DNA of 64,000 bases from Brachionus plicatilis (lineage: Eukaryota; Rotifera; Eurotatoria; Ploima; Brachionidae): assembly GCA_010279815.1 (NCBI GenBank), contig QEOQ01000206.1, positions 672,147 to 736,146 of the forward strand, written 5' to 3'. Each line of letters starts with the position of its first letter. The first letter of the stretch is position 1. The notes below the pieces were generated by a model. It made no database searches. It saw nothing but the letters and a program-made list of their open reading frames with translations, and was not told the origin of the DNA. The position numbers and the translations under genes are program-made. Shown piece after piece: positions 42,637 to 55,869 of this stretch.

Positions 42637-43638
42637 TTTGCAAGACCAAAAAAATTAGCTACAATACGACTACAGATATTTTTTATTTTTATTGTTTTCT
42701 AAAAAAAAAACGTTTATTTAATTTTTTTTTGAATTTAGTTTTTTATATTTAGGCCGTTGGATAAAGCTAAAAAGACCATTTTTTTGCCAACATATATTGA
42801 TTCTTATCTTATCTTTGATTATAGAAATTTTATCAAATTTTAAATTATTATCTTTTGTATTAAATCTAAATTTATAGACACCCGTTTATGCATATTCTTC
42901 AATTCTTCAATATCTTACGAGTGATTTTATCAACAGTTAAAATAAAAAATTAGTTTATTTAGCTGGTGATTCAGCTTTTAATGCTTGATATTGTGCTTAA
43001 GTCAAGAAAAATTCGGTTTAAAATTCGGTATATGAAAAAATACAAAGCTGGTGTGCAAAATTATACTCGAACAATTGAAAGAAAACTCAAGATGCTTTAG
43101 CTTGGGTTTGGTAAGAAAAAGTATTAATGCCAAAATTTCAGTCTAATTTCGGAAATTATTTTTAAACTAAAAAATTGAGTGAATGCATTTTTTATGATGA
43201 CTATTTAAACTTAACAAACACACACCCGTTTAGAAAATTCTTTTGGTACTTATTAAAATTTTGTCCTTTTTAATTCTTTAAAAATTATCATTTTATCAAT
43301 TTTTTTAAAGGTGAACTAAAATATCTTAAAATTTATTTAACTAATAAATATCGTATTACATTTAGAAACTTATTATTTTTAAAATTTTGATTTTAACTTC
43401 TAAAACACCTATTCATATAAATAAATATAATTATAATAATTATATAAATATTTATTTTACTAGTAATAATTTGGGTGAACGATCAATTCATAGATTTTTT
43501 TTTTCATAGAATAATTATTTTATAGAGTTATTTGCATTAAATTTTTTTAAAGGTATAAAATATAGAAAAATAATTCAAAAAAATTAACCGTTTTTTTTCA
43601 GAATAACAATTTCTCGTAAATTTTCCAGAGTTGTTTTT

Positions 43639-43875
43639 GAGTCACAAGTCTTAAGTCAAGTCAATGAATTTAATTTTTTTTTTTGAAAAAAATTCCGAAC
43701 AAAAAGTGGTGAGTTTTTTTCCGTTCCAAGTAGTTATTGTGGTGGCCTAGTTAAAGTCGGAGTCACTAAAATTAAAGTCATAATTTATTTATTTAGAAGG
43801 TAATTTAGGAAAGGGGAATTTCCAGGGCAGCTCCGAATGGCATAGCCTTCTTTTCAGCCCTCTTGTTAGCAATTT
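43639..43875. repeat. AAGTC-rich repeat plus LINE 3'-end copy
   Basis: At 43639-43785 the motif AAGTC and variants recur (gagtcacaagtcttaagtca, then taaagtcggagtca, then aaattaaagtcat). The last part matches 56134-56160. Directly after (43790-43870) comes a copy of a LINE 3' end on the minus strand: gcagctccgaatggcatagc then cttcttttcagcc, with a TTTA tract at the side expected for its tail. The same unit occurs at 58018-58110 and, more diverged, at 35720-35790. Confidence 0.65.
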
Positions 43876-45802
43876 TAATTTTACAAAATTTAGATTAATT
43901 AAACAAAACATTTAATATTTTTTTTTTTTATATAATTTTTATTTACATTGTTAAGCAAATTCAGCTATGTACTTGGCAGGATAGGTATAATAAAGTCATA
44001 ACTTTGACTTAAATTTTTGGGACTTATTATATTATGAACAAGTCTGAGTTTTTCTTAGGCAATAAATTAAAAAAAAATATTAAAAATTTTATTTTAATCT
44101 TTAAAAGCAAAAATTTAATTGAAAAAAACTTATCTCAAGAGTTTATAATACGTAAATACATTTAATAATAGTTCTTAAAAACAATTTAAATTTAATTATA
44201 TCTTAATATTTTTTTATTAAATGTAAGAATATAATTTCTATAAAAAAGTTCTATGACTATGCTTCTATGAAATATTTTTCAACCAAAATTTATTCTATGA
44301 GTTTTGTTTGATTTTGTTAATTTTCTATAAATTAATTTTTCCATGAATTGATACATCACCATATAATTTGACTCTGTTATAAAAAAAAATGCTGTAAAAT
44401 CAAAACGTAATTTTGAAAACAGAGATTAGATTTAAAAATATTCATATTAAAATATTTTAAAATTATTTTATTACAGAAAAATTGTTAAAATTAAATTTTT
44501 AATAATTTATTCTACTTCTTATTCTTTTGTGTGTAAAGAAAAAAAATCGACTTGGACTTTCTGTCGAAACTAAATTCCATCTATCTTCTTCTAAAAAAAA
44601 TAATTCATATTGAATAATTTATTCAAAAATAATTCTATTTCTCGATTTTTTAATTTTTTTTTATTCTGAAGGATATTTAGCTCGGCATAGTTAAAACAAT
44701 AAACAATAATTAAAAACCATACATTGAATAATCGAATCCGAGTCGAATGTGTTGAGTTTGGTAGAAAATCATGTAGCTTAATAAATGCCATAGAAATCTA
44801 CCTTCGTCTACCAACTTCTTAAGGTAACAAATCATCAAAATCCAAAAATTTTTTCAAAAATAAAAAAAAATTTAAATGAAAATTTTTTGGATTTAAGTTT
44901 TTTTTAACCTTAAAATGTCTTGTTTTAAGCTTGTAATGATCTAACTTCAAGATTAATAAGATCAATAAAAATGAGCTCAATGTAGATAAGCAAATTTCTA
45001 TTGATAAAACATCCTTTATCAATTTAATAGGTTATTAAAATTTTAAAACATCAAAAATTAAGAAATAGTGAGGAAATGGAGTAAGAAATAGTAGTAAAGT
45101 AGGATGTGAGTATCTCCAGCCATGGCGCCAATAGCATCTGCGCTATTATGGCCTTCCACGAGTCTATAAGTAACGCTTTGAAAAAATTTAATAAACCAAA
45201 GTGCCATATTTTAATAAAAACTACCAACAATTAGGTGAACAAGGGATGATGTTGACTTTGTTCGCAATTTCAATCAAAAAAATGTTGTTCACAAAATGGT
45301 TGATCACTAAGAATGAAATAATTTTCATATATAATTTCTAATGTTCACCAAATTTTCCAATTTGAAAATTTTGAATTAAAATTAAATATCCAGTTTTGTT
45401 AAAATCATTAAAATTTGTAATTTTACATGATTTTTTTCTATAATACATACAAATAGTGAATTTGGAACAAAAACTTTGAATATTATTACAATAAAATTGA
45501 AAAAAAAATTAATTTAATTGTTTGCTTAGCGAGGGTTAGAATAAATAATATAATGTACCTTTTTTTTCGTTCAAGTAATTTCGTTATTTAAAATATTCAT
45601 TTGATTACCCAACTTTTGCTAAGCTATCGAATAGCATTAAAATCTGATTTTGTAAGTTTATGGTTAAAGGAACTCAAAGATTCTATATAAAATTGTAAAC
45701 TTCTAAAGAAAAATTAAATACTTGAAAAAAGTTGAGATTAATTGAAATGCGTTATGCATAATAATAAAACACTTTTATTTAATAAAGTATTGTTTTTAAA
45801 TA

Positions 45803-45982
45803 AGGCGACCTGAGATTTTACGGTTGTACAATTGTACTGATTGTACGATTTGTAATTTTTAATAATTTTACAAAAATTCTTTGGGAAATTGGTATATTAT
45901 AATTCTGTGTATCAAAATACAATTCTAGAGAAAACAATTAAAAAAATCGAATAAAACAATCGTACAAAACTTCAGGCTGCCT
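45803..45982. mobile_element. 180-bp MITE-like element with imperfect terminal inverted repeats
   Basis: The left end reads aggcgacctgagattttac and the reverse complement of the right end reads aggcagcctgaagttttgta, about 15 of 19 positions alike. Flanks share ATA on both sides, compatible with a 2-3 bp target duplication. The interior is AT-rich with repeated gtac and attgta motifs and no ORF. Such a short non-coding unit with TIRs fits a MITE; the superfamily cannot be fixed. Confidence 0.6.
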
Positions 45983-46587
45983 ATAAACACTTTCTTTTTT
46001 TTCATTTGAAAGAATTTTAAAAAATTTACCAAATTTTTTGATCATTCCACTTATTACCCTCACCAATTTAGAAATTATTATTTTACGCTTTTTAATTTTT
46101 TCTCGATAAAAAATATATCATTTGCTAAAAGATATTTACATCTTGAAATATTTTAATATATGCCAAATAAAAAAAAAACTTAACTAAGACTCTTAACTTT
46201 AATTCAAAAGTGTTATTTTATTTGTAAAATGAATTAAATTATTATATAAATTTTTTAAATATCTGAATTTATCTATTAAAAAGAGAAAAGAGAAGAGAAT
46301 AATGATACAAAATATTTTAAATTCAATTTTAGAATAGAAAATTTGTGTTTATGAAAATAGAATATTTTATTGCAATATTGTTACCATGACATCATGTTAA
46401 TATTAAATTAGTTTATTATTTTTTATTTATCTTTTAGTTTGCCAAATTACTTGATTTAGTGTATCAATAATCTAAAAAAAAGAAACAGCCTCCAGTGAAT
46501 AATAAAGATAAATTATACAAACAAAAAATTATTAAAAAAATTTTAATTATTTTTTTTGTCGTGCGTCAGTGTGGTAAAGTTTAAGTT

Positions 46588-46772
46588 TTGTTTACTTGGT
46601 GTAGCTGGTTGATTTTGATCCTGTCAAAGAAACTTTTCTTTCGCAAGTCTGTTCTTAATTCCATTGTTGTACAGATGATGGTGCCTAAGTATGAGAATTC
46701 GCTTAAACATTCGATGGTGATCTGGTTATCTAATTTGGTATTTATGCACAATACTTTATTTTTCCAAATCTA
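46588..46772 (-). pseudogene. Fragment of a reverse transcriptase (RTE/BovB-like)
   Basis: On the minus strand an open stretch reads IWKNKVLCINTKLD, then QITIECLSEFSYLGTIICTT, then MELRTDLRKKSFFDRIKI. The pattern I..V..F.YLG..I followed by a charged L..RI block is the thumb region after the catalytic box in RTE-type LINEs. No other RT motif was found nearby, so it is an isolated relic. Confidence 0.6.
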
Positions 46773-49700
46773 GCGTCTTCATATGCATTTATGTTTCTTT
46801 ATTAGATATAAGCATTAGTCCAAAACTCAAAAATTAAAAAAAATTAATTTAATAAATGATCAATTTAACAATAAAAAAATGAAACCTATATAAATTAAGG
46901 CACAAAGTGGTAATTAAATCAACTAAGGTCTTTCTTATACGCGTAGATTAATAAAAATAATCTGGTTGTCGTTATGATAATCAATTGAATTTAATTCTGA
47001 ACCAAATTCTAAAATTTTTCAGTTTTTAAGTAAAAATTAATAATTATTTATGGAAAATGTTTAAAAAATTTTAAATCCTATTTTAAATATTTGAGATTTT
47101 CAAAAAAAATAAATTTCAAACAAATCAAATTTTTAATTATTAGTCATTTTAAGTAAATTATTTCGGTTAGCTAACAATTGGTTAAATTTATGAATTGTGC
47201 AAAATCAGATAAACCAGGTTTTGTGAAATTCAGAAAAAAAGAACATAACAAAATGATAAATAATTGAATAACTTTTTTTTCATAATTTCATAATCAGTTA
47301 TGTGGATGCAACATATAATGTTGCATTAACTGTCAAAGTTGACTAATGAGGGGCACAAATTGAACTCTACACTCGAATTTATTAAATTTAATTTTTTCAA
47401 AATTTGCAGAATTTTGAACCATTTAAATTGATTTTCTTGTTTTTTAAACTAATTTATGAAAAAAAAGTGACAGTTAGCTAGAATTTTGATCAATGTCCTG
47501 TATTCAAAGTTTGTGATTGAATTAAACGAAAAGAATTTACTTTTTGTTTTATTCTTAAGAATTTTATCTTTTTGAGGATAAATTGTGTAGTATTGTGAAT
47601 ATTCATACAAAAATTCCAATACAAAATTTACATTAATAATAAAATAATGGATTTTGTACTGCAGTTTTTCTGTAAGTTTTAAAAGGTGAATCTAAAAATG
47701 TTTCATTTATTTGTGCAGTTTAAAAATAAAATTTTAAAAATAATTATTTCCTGTGTTAATTAAAATTAATTTATTTTTATTGAGTTTAGTTTGACATATT
47801 TTGTTTCATGTTGTTTCATCATAAAAGTTTAAAAAGCTCATTTTTGTCAATATAAATTACTGAAAAATTGTTTTATTTTTGTAATTTTTGTAATTTTTGG
47901 AAGGTTTGTATGAAAATTCACAATGCCTAAATTGTGTATTATATTGAAAATATTTTTTGTTGAGTATGCCCATATATAAATATCTTACTAATTATTATTA
48001 TTTATTCAGTAAACACCGCGAGGGTGATGTAAAAAAAAAAAAAATAAAAATAAAATAAGAAAAAAAAGTAAATTAAAGTAAAGTTTGTCTTAATGTATAG
48101 GTTAATCAATAAACTAGTGTCATTTTACTGATAGGCCGATTAAAACTTACTTTTATTTATTTATTTTAAAATAATTTTTCAAATTAAATTTAATGATAGA
48201 AGATGCACAAAAATTAATTAAAAAAAAATTAAATATTGAATGTAGTTTTGAATATCGCAAGTGTTAACACTGATCTCTTGTTCACAAAGCTTTGCACGAG
48301 GCTTGCACAAAAAAATAAAATTTTTTTCACGATTAATTGCATTTGCTATTGGGTCCATTAGAAAATAAAGAAAATTTTTAATTATTGCTACGAAGAGGAG
48401 ATTTAATACAGATGTTTAGAATAATGAATAGATTTGAAAAAGTAAATTTACTGAAAGAAATAAATTAAGCAGAAATTTTGTCCTTGAATCGAAAAAGAAT
48501 AAATGAGCACATTAAAGACTGATCGATAAAAAGGACAGTAAAAGATTTATAAAAAGCACAGTCGGAGAATTCTAAAAGCAGTTTAATCATAAGCAGTTAA
48601 TGATTATTGAAGATAAAGAAAAGATTGATGAAGTTTTGATTGAGTGTCTTTAAATTATTTTTGCTTATTTTAGAGGTATTTTAATCTTTAGAGTGGTAGA
48701 ATAAAAATTGATAAAATATTTATTAAATCATAGATCACTGGACCTTAAACAGTCATTAAAGATACAGTTAAATTCAAATTTTTTTTGTTATATTTGTTTT
48801 TATAAATTCTATTGAAAAAATTAAAAATCTAACTAAGGAAATTTCTTTTAAAATTTTCCAAATTTTTTATTTAAATTCTTGGTTTGAAACAATTATAAAT
48901 TAAATATTCTCCAGCTAAATAATCTCAATGTTTTAGTCAGACATTATGATAAGGCTACCAAAATTAAAATTATTACTCATATCATTTTAAAAAAGAATTA
49001 AAGTTTCAAAGGAGAAATTTTTTTTATAATTAATAAATTTTATTTAAACTGCGTTACTTAGTTAAATACTAATATCATTTAATTTTTGAAAAATATTTAT
49101 TAAAAATTTTATTTAACTAGAAAAAATAATTTTGCAAAAAAGGTTTGGACAAAAATTTGTTATTTATCCTGATTTACCGTCAAAGTCTGGTAATTTGGGC
49201 AAAATGTAAATAATTTTTACATTTTTAAATTTTCATATTTTTATATTTTTTAATAATTTTTGGGCAATCTTTAAGAAAATTTATTTTCTAAAAGATTGCA
49301 CAAAAATTAATTTAATTGAATAATTAAATTTTTTTTTTTTAAGGAGTCAGAAAAAATTTTAAAAAATAATAGCCACAATTAAATTATCTTAAATTTCTTA
49401 TTTTCATTCATTTTTGGTTAATTTTTTGTATTTTATTTTAATTTAATTTTAAAATTTTTATAATTTTGAATACTTTGAAGATTATTCTTACAAATGATTC
49501 AAAACCAATACAAAAAATATTTTCAAAAATATAATCAGAATTTTTTTCTAAATTTTGAATTTATTTTTTGAAACATTATATTTTTTATATTTGTCTTGAA
49601 TCACCTATAGACACTAAACATCTTGAGTAGAACGTTATTCAAATCAATATTTTTGAAAACATTTTTTAATAAAAGTGTAGTAAAAATTCAAACAATTAAT

Positions 49701-52700
49701 TTTTTCATCCTTAAAAAATTAATTTTTGTTTAAAAAGCTTGTTCTTGTCCCACAGACAATAAGATCAAAAAATTGATCAGTTTTTTAAGAAGTTTAAGAA
49801 TTACATGGAATAATATTCAAAAATATTTTTTAAAGAAATTTAAAAGATAAATGAAAATAAAATAAAAAAATTAATTTTCTCGGAGAGTGACCAAAACATA
49901 AGCATTTCTGATTTTTTCAAAATTGGAATGAATATTTTGACTTAAGGCTCACCTCTGACCATACTTTCTTTCAGTTATTCTACAATCAAAGTGTTTTTTT
50001 TCTAGAGTTCGTACTCTCGACCACTTGATATGATTCAAGAACGCCAATTTTTCAAAGAAAATACCAAGAGTTCTGCCTTAACAACATGAAAATATTCAAA
50101 ATATTTCTAATCATGATCAAAGTAATTTTTATTTCTAGTTGGTTGGCCATTAACTGAAAGCATTAAAGATAAAACTTTTCTATAATACTGATTTTAAATT
50201 CAAAATAGCTCTGTTGACTTGGTCGGGAAAATTTTTCAATCAAAGTTTGTTTGATAAAATAAACTGTACCGAATCCTGGTTACCTTAAGAGATAGAGTGG
50301 ATATGAGGGCGAAATTAGGATATTGACCACGACCATTAGCCGGAGCTTTTTCAAAAAGTCCTTATAAACGGGTTTATATGCTTTGCTTGGACATTTGTTG
50401 ATTTAGTCGGATTTAAAGCCCTCGATCAAATTTTTGTGGCCATGAAGGCCAAATGATTCAGGTCGCTTGATCGAATCGGACACCTCCTATTCAGAATCGA
50501 TGAATTTAGTGATCAGTAGCACATTGGGTGAAATACTAAAGTTTAACTAATATTTTTGCTTACATATGCATGAAAATAAAAATAATGATTTGAATAAAAA
50601 TAATTAAATTATGGCTATTAATTTTTTAAATTCATTCTGACTCCTTCAAAAAAAAAATTTAAAAATTTTATTTAATTATGAAAAATTAAAATAAAAAATT
50701 TATATATTGCAAAAAAATTATTAGAAAATATAAAAATATGAAAATGTGAAAATTATCTAAATTTTGCCGTAATTTCAACAAGATAGTGATTAATTCTGAT
50801 CTTAAGTTGCAAATATTTTGAATTCGCCAGAGTTTTCTAAAAACAGCATTTTCGGATAATAAGAAGACACTTGAAAAACTTCTAGTAAACTTGATAAAAC
50901 TTCGAAATAAACTCCAAACAAAAAACTAGAAAACTCGAAAAACCTATAATTCTGTTTTGCTATTAATTTAATTTGCTTTCCAAAATAGATCTTAGGGTAT
51001 TTTTACAAAACTTTAAAGCGATCAATTAATTGTAAATTAATGGAAGTTCTTATCTTCAATATTTTTAATCAGTGTGAGAAAATATATTATAGAAATTTAA
51101 ATATGAAAATTATTCTAGATAAAGCTTTAAGTCATTGAGAAATATTGATAGACTATTTATATATTGAAATTCGATCTCTTTGAAATAAAGACAAATCGGA
51201 CGCCTTGAGTTCGATTTAAAAGATTACTCTAAAAGATAAGATATCTCTCAAAAACCAAAATTAAAAATAAAAATTTTTTATGACTTATGAAATCAATTTT
51301 TGCACAAAAATCTTTATAGGTGATCGGCTCTCATTTAAAAAAAAGAGTTTGTTAATTCAGTTGAATTGATTTTAGAACGAAATATTATGTTCCGATTCCG
51401 GTGTCTGGTTTGCAGGAGGCTCTTGTTTAAGTACAAATTTACTAGTTTTGTTTAGATTCTAATAGAAACATAAAAATAATTGGAAATTTTAATATGGTTT
51501 ACTTGTTAGATTAATACTCAGCAGTGATTTCAATTTTCTGAAATGAGATTTTAGTTTTTAGATTTATTGATTTTTGTTTTTGATGGGCTTTTCATGACGT
51601 TTGTGGTCATTTCATATACATTTTTATTATAAATCAAAAAAATTCGAACAGTATTTACAATTTTTTTAACAGACTATTTAAAAATTGACTTAAATAAATT
51701 CGATATAATTCAATTTTCAATTAAAAGAAGGAAAATGCGGACAAGGTGGTTATTTGAACGAGTTAGTTATTTTTATTTTACAGATTTTTATTTTCAAAAT
51801 TTGATAGAATAAAATCCAAATTTAAAAATAGTTATCGACAGTTTATTCAAATGAAGCCCCAAGTTTCTTACTTAATTTAACAACTTAATTGAATAATTTT
51901 ATTGCTAAGCAGTCTTAAAAAAATGAGAAACCCTTAAAATATAAATATTTGTTGGATTCCTTTTGATTATGTGTTTGAATACCGACTGATAGGATTTTTA
52001 GTAATTAGGCACTTTGTGTTTTTTTAATTTTTTTAAAATAGTGAAAATTCTCAAAGATTTTTTTGAAAAATTAAAATCTTTATTTAATTTTTTGGCTTAC
52101 TTGATGAGAAAATTGTGTATAATTATTCATTGAACTAACAAGTTAATTCAGGCAATTTAAATAATAATTTAAATTTTCTTTTTAATATTAAATATTTTTT
52201 ACGAACAATTAATCAAAATAAAAAAAATGGAATTAGGTAAATTCTTTATTTTTAACATGCTAATTTTATTTAGTTTAAATTTTATTTAATTTCATACTAA
52301 ATTTCAATAAATTTTTTTATTTTTAATTTAGTTCAAAGGTTTAATTTTTTAGTAAACACTGCGAAGTTAGAAGAAATTTATTAAACAAAATAAAACAAAA
52401 AATTTAATGATAATAAAGGCTTGTAAAATTCAGTACAAACTGAATAAAATTTCCTTTTTTAAAAAAATAAAATTAATCATAAAAATAAATTCTTCTAAAT
52501 AAGTTGTTTTTGAATTAAAGTGCAAATTTTTTTTTCAACAATGTTATTTTATTTCAAATTAATCTTTAACTGTAATTTGAATTATTAAAAAATGAAATAT
52601 TTTTGTTAAATTTGTAATGAATTTTACAAAGCCAATTATTTAGAAATTTAAGATTCATTTTTAGAGAGACCATGATGTTGTGTGCTAAAAGCTAATTTGT

Positions 52701-53447
52701 AAGATTACGCAATATATTCATGATATTTTGTGATCAAATCTAAATCCTAATTGAAAAGTTTCTTTTTTCTTATCGACTTAAGCTTTTGTTTAAACAAATA
52801 AGTCGGAAATAGAGAAAATTTTCCAAGTCAAAAATCAAATATTTCATCAAAAAATTTGAGACTGCTCATATTGTTTATCAAATTAAAAGTCAATTTTAAA
52901 TATCTTAATATTTCCATTTAATCAAAAGATTTTTATAGAAAAAAAATTCTTAAATAGTCTGAATTCGAGCTGATTAAAAATTCTAATGAGCTAAAAATGT
53001 ATGCCCAAAATTTGTTTGTCACTGACTAATCCATCTGAATTCAACAATTAGCGATTTTTTTATAGGCGATAAGGTTTGATTATTACTAATTTAATATGAA
53101 AGCCATTTCTTCTAAAAAAAAGCAAATATTTGTTTTTAAATGTTTAGTAAATATTTTTCTAATAAAAAATAGGATATTAACATTCGATCGAACAGTTTAA
53201 TTTTTTTAATTTCTTTTCTTGTGAATGAAAAATAGGGTAAAAATTTTAAAAGAGCCAGAAGAAATGAACCACCTCTAAATATAATTTTTTAAAATTAATA
53301 TCACACAATTAGAAACGATCCAAAAATACATTAGACCAGCAGCTTTATAGTTTTTAAAAATAGCCCGCCAAGCTAGATTCTTTTAAATCTTAGTTTTATT
53401 TGAATGGTTATATCTCACTATTAGAATAAATTGATAAGTCAGAAAAC

Positions 53448-53492
53448 CACACTAAAGATAGCTAAATAGCTAACTTAGCTATCTTTAGTGTG
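53448..53492. repeat. 17-bp perfect inverted repeat with 11-nt loop
   Basis: cacactaaagatagcta at 53448-53464 is the exact reverse complement of 53476-53492. The loop also contains tagct repeats (ctaaatagctaacttagct overall), so alternative pairings are possible. No associated gene. Confidence 0.85.
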
Positions 53493-54990
53493 TTTAGAGA
53501 AAATGAAATGTCACTTTTTAACATGAGATCGACACAATATGAAGAGCCAGACAATGCCTTTTTGGCATGTTAGAAAGCTAATCAAAGGCGAAAACCAAAT
53601 AAACCTTTTTTTAGTATCTCTGAGATTGGATGTTTCCACGACAAAATCATAAAAAAATCAAATTTTAAAAGCTGGTTAAAAATTATGTGATCCTCCAAAA
53701 TTTCCTCTTAGACTTTACATTTAAAATACAAAACTATTTCACTTTAAAGATAAACTTTTAATAATTTTGAAAATGTTAATGATTTGGTTTAATTTATTTG
53801 TTTTTTTACGATATAAAATAAATGAATTGGAAATATTTTCAATAATGAAGCATGTTTTTTATGTAACAATTAATTAACAAAAGTAAATATCAATGTAAAA
53901 TCACGAAACTTTAAGAGACAAAACAGATTAGGCTAAGCTTACAAGAAATTAAAAGTTCATCGAATAAAAGATTAGACACTTTTAACTTAAACAATAAAAC
54001 CAAATTGTCACCTTAAATTTAAAAAAAAATTTTCTTTTTAAAAAAATTTAGATTTGGGTTAGAATTTTTTTTAAATGAAATAAAAACGTTGAAATTTTTT
54101 TATAATTTTTTACCAAGTGATTTTCAAGGTATAATTAACACAAAAAATATTTCAATTTTAGACAGATAAAGTCAGAATCAGTTGAACTTAAAACCAGATC
54201 AAATCTTTTTCAATCGATCAATACTTAGCCTTGATTTTAAATAATTTTTTTTTAATAACACTTTTATTTTGAAAAAATTTTAGATTTCAATTCAATTTTT
54301 TATAAAATTAAATAAAAATAGTAAAATTAAAAAAAAATCAAACTAGTCTAAATGTTGATAAGAAAAAGGCTGGTCTAAAGCTCAACCTGACTTAATCAAT
54401 AATTTGATGCTCGACAGCTCACTCTGATACCTCCAAAGGCTTTTAATTAGTGAATTGTCTGCGATCATCTGCTTATTTTCAGAAGGTTGTCATGCCAACT
54501 TTTAAAATATACTCATTAATTTATCATGTTAAGAATCTTAATTTTCCATTTGCATTAATGTTGTTTTTTTTTCTCTTTTTTTTTTGTTCATTCAATAAAA
54601 GATTAATCTAATCACTGATAGATTAAGGTTTTTTTAAAATAAATACGGATCAAATTTTCAATTCTTTTTCGTTTGAATTCAGTCTCGAGCTTAATTACTT
54701 TTACACTTAGAAAAATTTATCCCTAACTAAAACAAAGCTCTTCTACGGAACAATAAATAATTCAACCTATTTTAGAGCTAAACCAACTAATCAGATATAA
54801 CAACATCAGACTTCGAAATTCGCTTCCAAAACAAAATCAAATGGCTTCATCCTATTTCAATGCATTGTTTTTCCAAAATTAATTTTCTGATTAATATTCC
54901 GATCTGACTCCACCAGCTCTATCTCGAGTTTCAATGCTGGCCTGATTATTTCATTTGTAGCAAGCTTTTATTGTTAATGTAAAAAATAAC

Positions 54991-55869
54991 ATGCTCATTG
55001 GAAACATTACTTTGACCATAGTGTTAATTTTGATGACCAAATGCTCTTGCCAAGATGACAGCTTTTACATTGACCTGACCATAGAATCAGATTCAAACCT
55101 AGTCGAAAAACTAAACCAACTAGTTGTCTCGGACAAAATTGATCAAAAAAATGATAATGTGAACAAATCGGCACAATTTGAGCAAATTTTGAGCTCAGTT
55201 TGGTCAAAATTTAGCAAAATTTTTCCAGATCAAAAGTTAGGGTACATAATTTTGAGCTGTTTTATCATTTTACTTCTGAGCATCATAGCTGTACTCTTAA
55301 TTTTTAACTATTTGAAGTCTAGAAAAGCCAAAAATTTACTCAAAGTCGAATTCAAGAAAAAAAAAAATTTTAGCTTCGACGTAATCGATCTAATGGGATA
55401 CCGAAATAGCTTTAAAATTTTCAAATGGTCCAATGCTGACGAGTCTAACTCGATTTCAGACGAGTATCAATTTGAGAATTTTAGTAGCAACAATAGTAGA
55501 CCCGATCAAGCTAGTGATGCCATCAGTGATCGATTGATTTATGAAGTTCCTTATCAATACACATACAGGGACAAATCTTTCAATGCCGGTGAATATGAAC
55601 TCAAATTTCAGACTTTTTCGACGAGAAAAAATCCCAGTTTTAAGAATGAATGCAAAAGGAATAAGATTGTTCAAGAAGCCAAGGCGCCCATTCCCAGATT
55701 AAATGAAAACTCAAGTCCGGAAAATCCCTATTCGCCTGTTTTGTCAACCGATTCTACTAATGATGATTCCGAGCTTGTTGTAAATGTTTTGTCGACTTTT
55801 CAATCACCAAAAAACTTGACAATTTATGACGAACCGACTAATTTTAATTCTAAAACCAACAATTTCTAA
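54991..55869 (+). CDS. Single-pass type I membrane protein, unassigned
   Basis: Single exon, 292 residues, ATG at 54991. A signal peptide is clear (MLIGNITLTIVLILMTKCSC), cut probably near Cys20-Gln21. A short extracellular part of about 60 residues follows, rich in Asp/Asn/Lys, with LVEKLNQLVV and FEQILSSVWSKF. One hydrophobic helix lies at about 84-105 (GYIILSCFIILLLSIIAVLL), then basic residues (KSRKAKNLLK). The cytosolic tail of about 185 residues is polar and Ser/Asn/Asp-rich, with possible Tyr signals YEVPYQYTY and IYDEPTNF. No enzymatic or adhesion domain is visible. The frame is intact in AT-rich DNA and codon use resembles the real genes nearby, so I believe it is coding; function unknown. 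It is isolated between two gene-poor stretches. Confidence 0.75.
   Translation: MLIGNITLTIVLILMTKCSCQDDSFYIDLTIESDSNLVEKLNQLVVSDKIDQKNDNVNKSAQFEQILSSVWSKFSKIFPDQKLGYIILSCFIILLLSIIAVLLIFNYLKSRKAKNLLKVEFKKKKNFSFDVIDLMGYRNSFKIFKWSNADESNSISDEYQFENFSSNNSRPDQASDAISDRLIYEVPYQYTYRDKSFNAGEYELKFQTFSTRKNPSFKNECKRNKIVQEAKAPIPRLNENSSPENPYSPVLSTDSTNDDSELVVNVLSTFQSPKNLTIYDEPTNFNSKTNNF

Larger units (their letters stand above)
42637..54990. other. Gene-poor stretch, about 12.4 kb
   Basis: No gene could be recognised. It contains repeat relics listed separately (43639-43870, 45803-45982, 46588-46772, 53448-53492). Two less AT-rich patches, 45105-45180 and 50260-50540, are broken in all frames. The rest is AT-rich with many homopolymer runs. 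Small exons of an unrecognised gene cannot be excluded. Confidence 0.5.

Noticed and set aside
44591..45022. Two minus-strand frames of 66-67 codons
   Set aside because: AT-rich composition only; no motif, no splice signals that join them, no homologue recognised.
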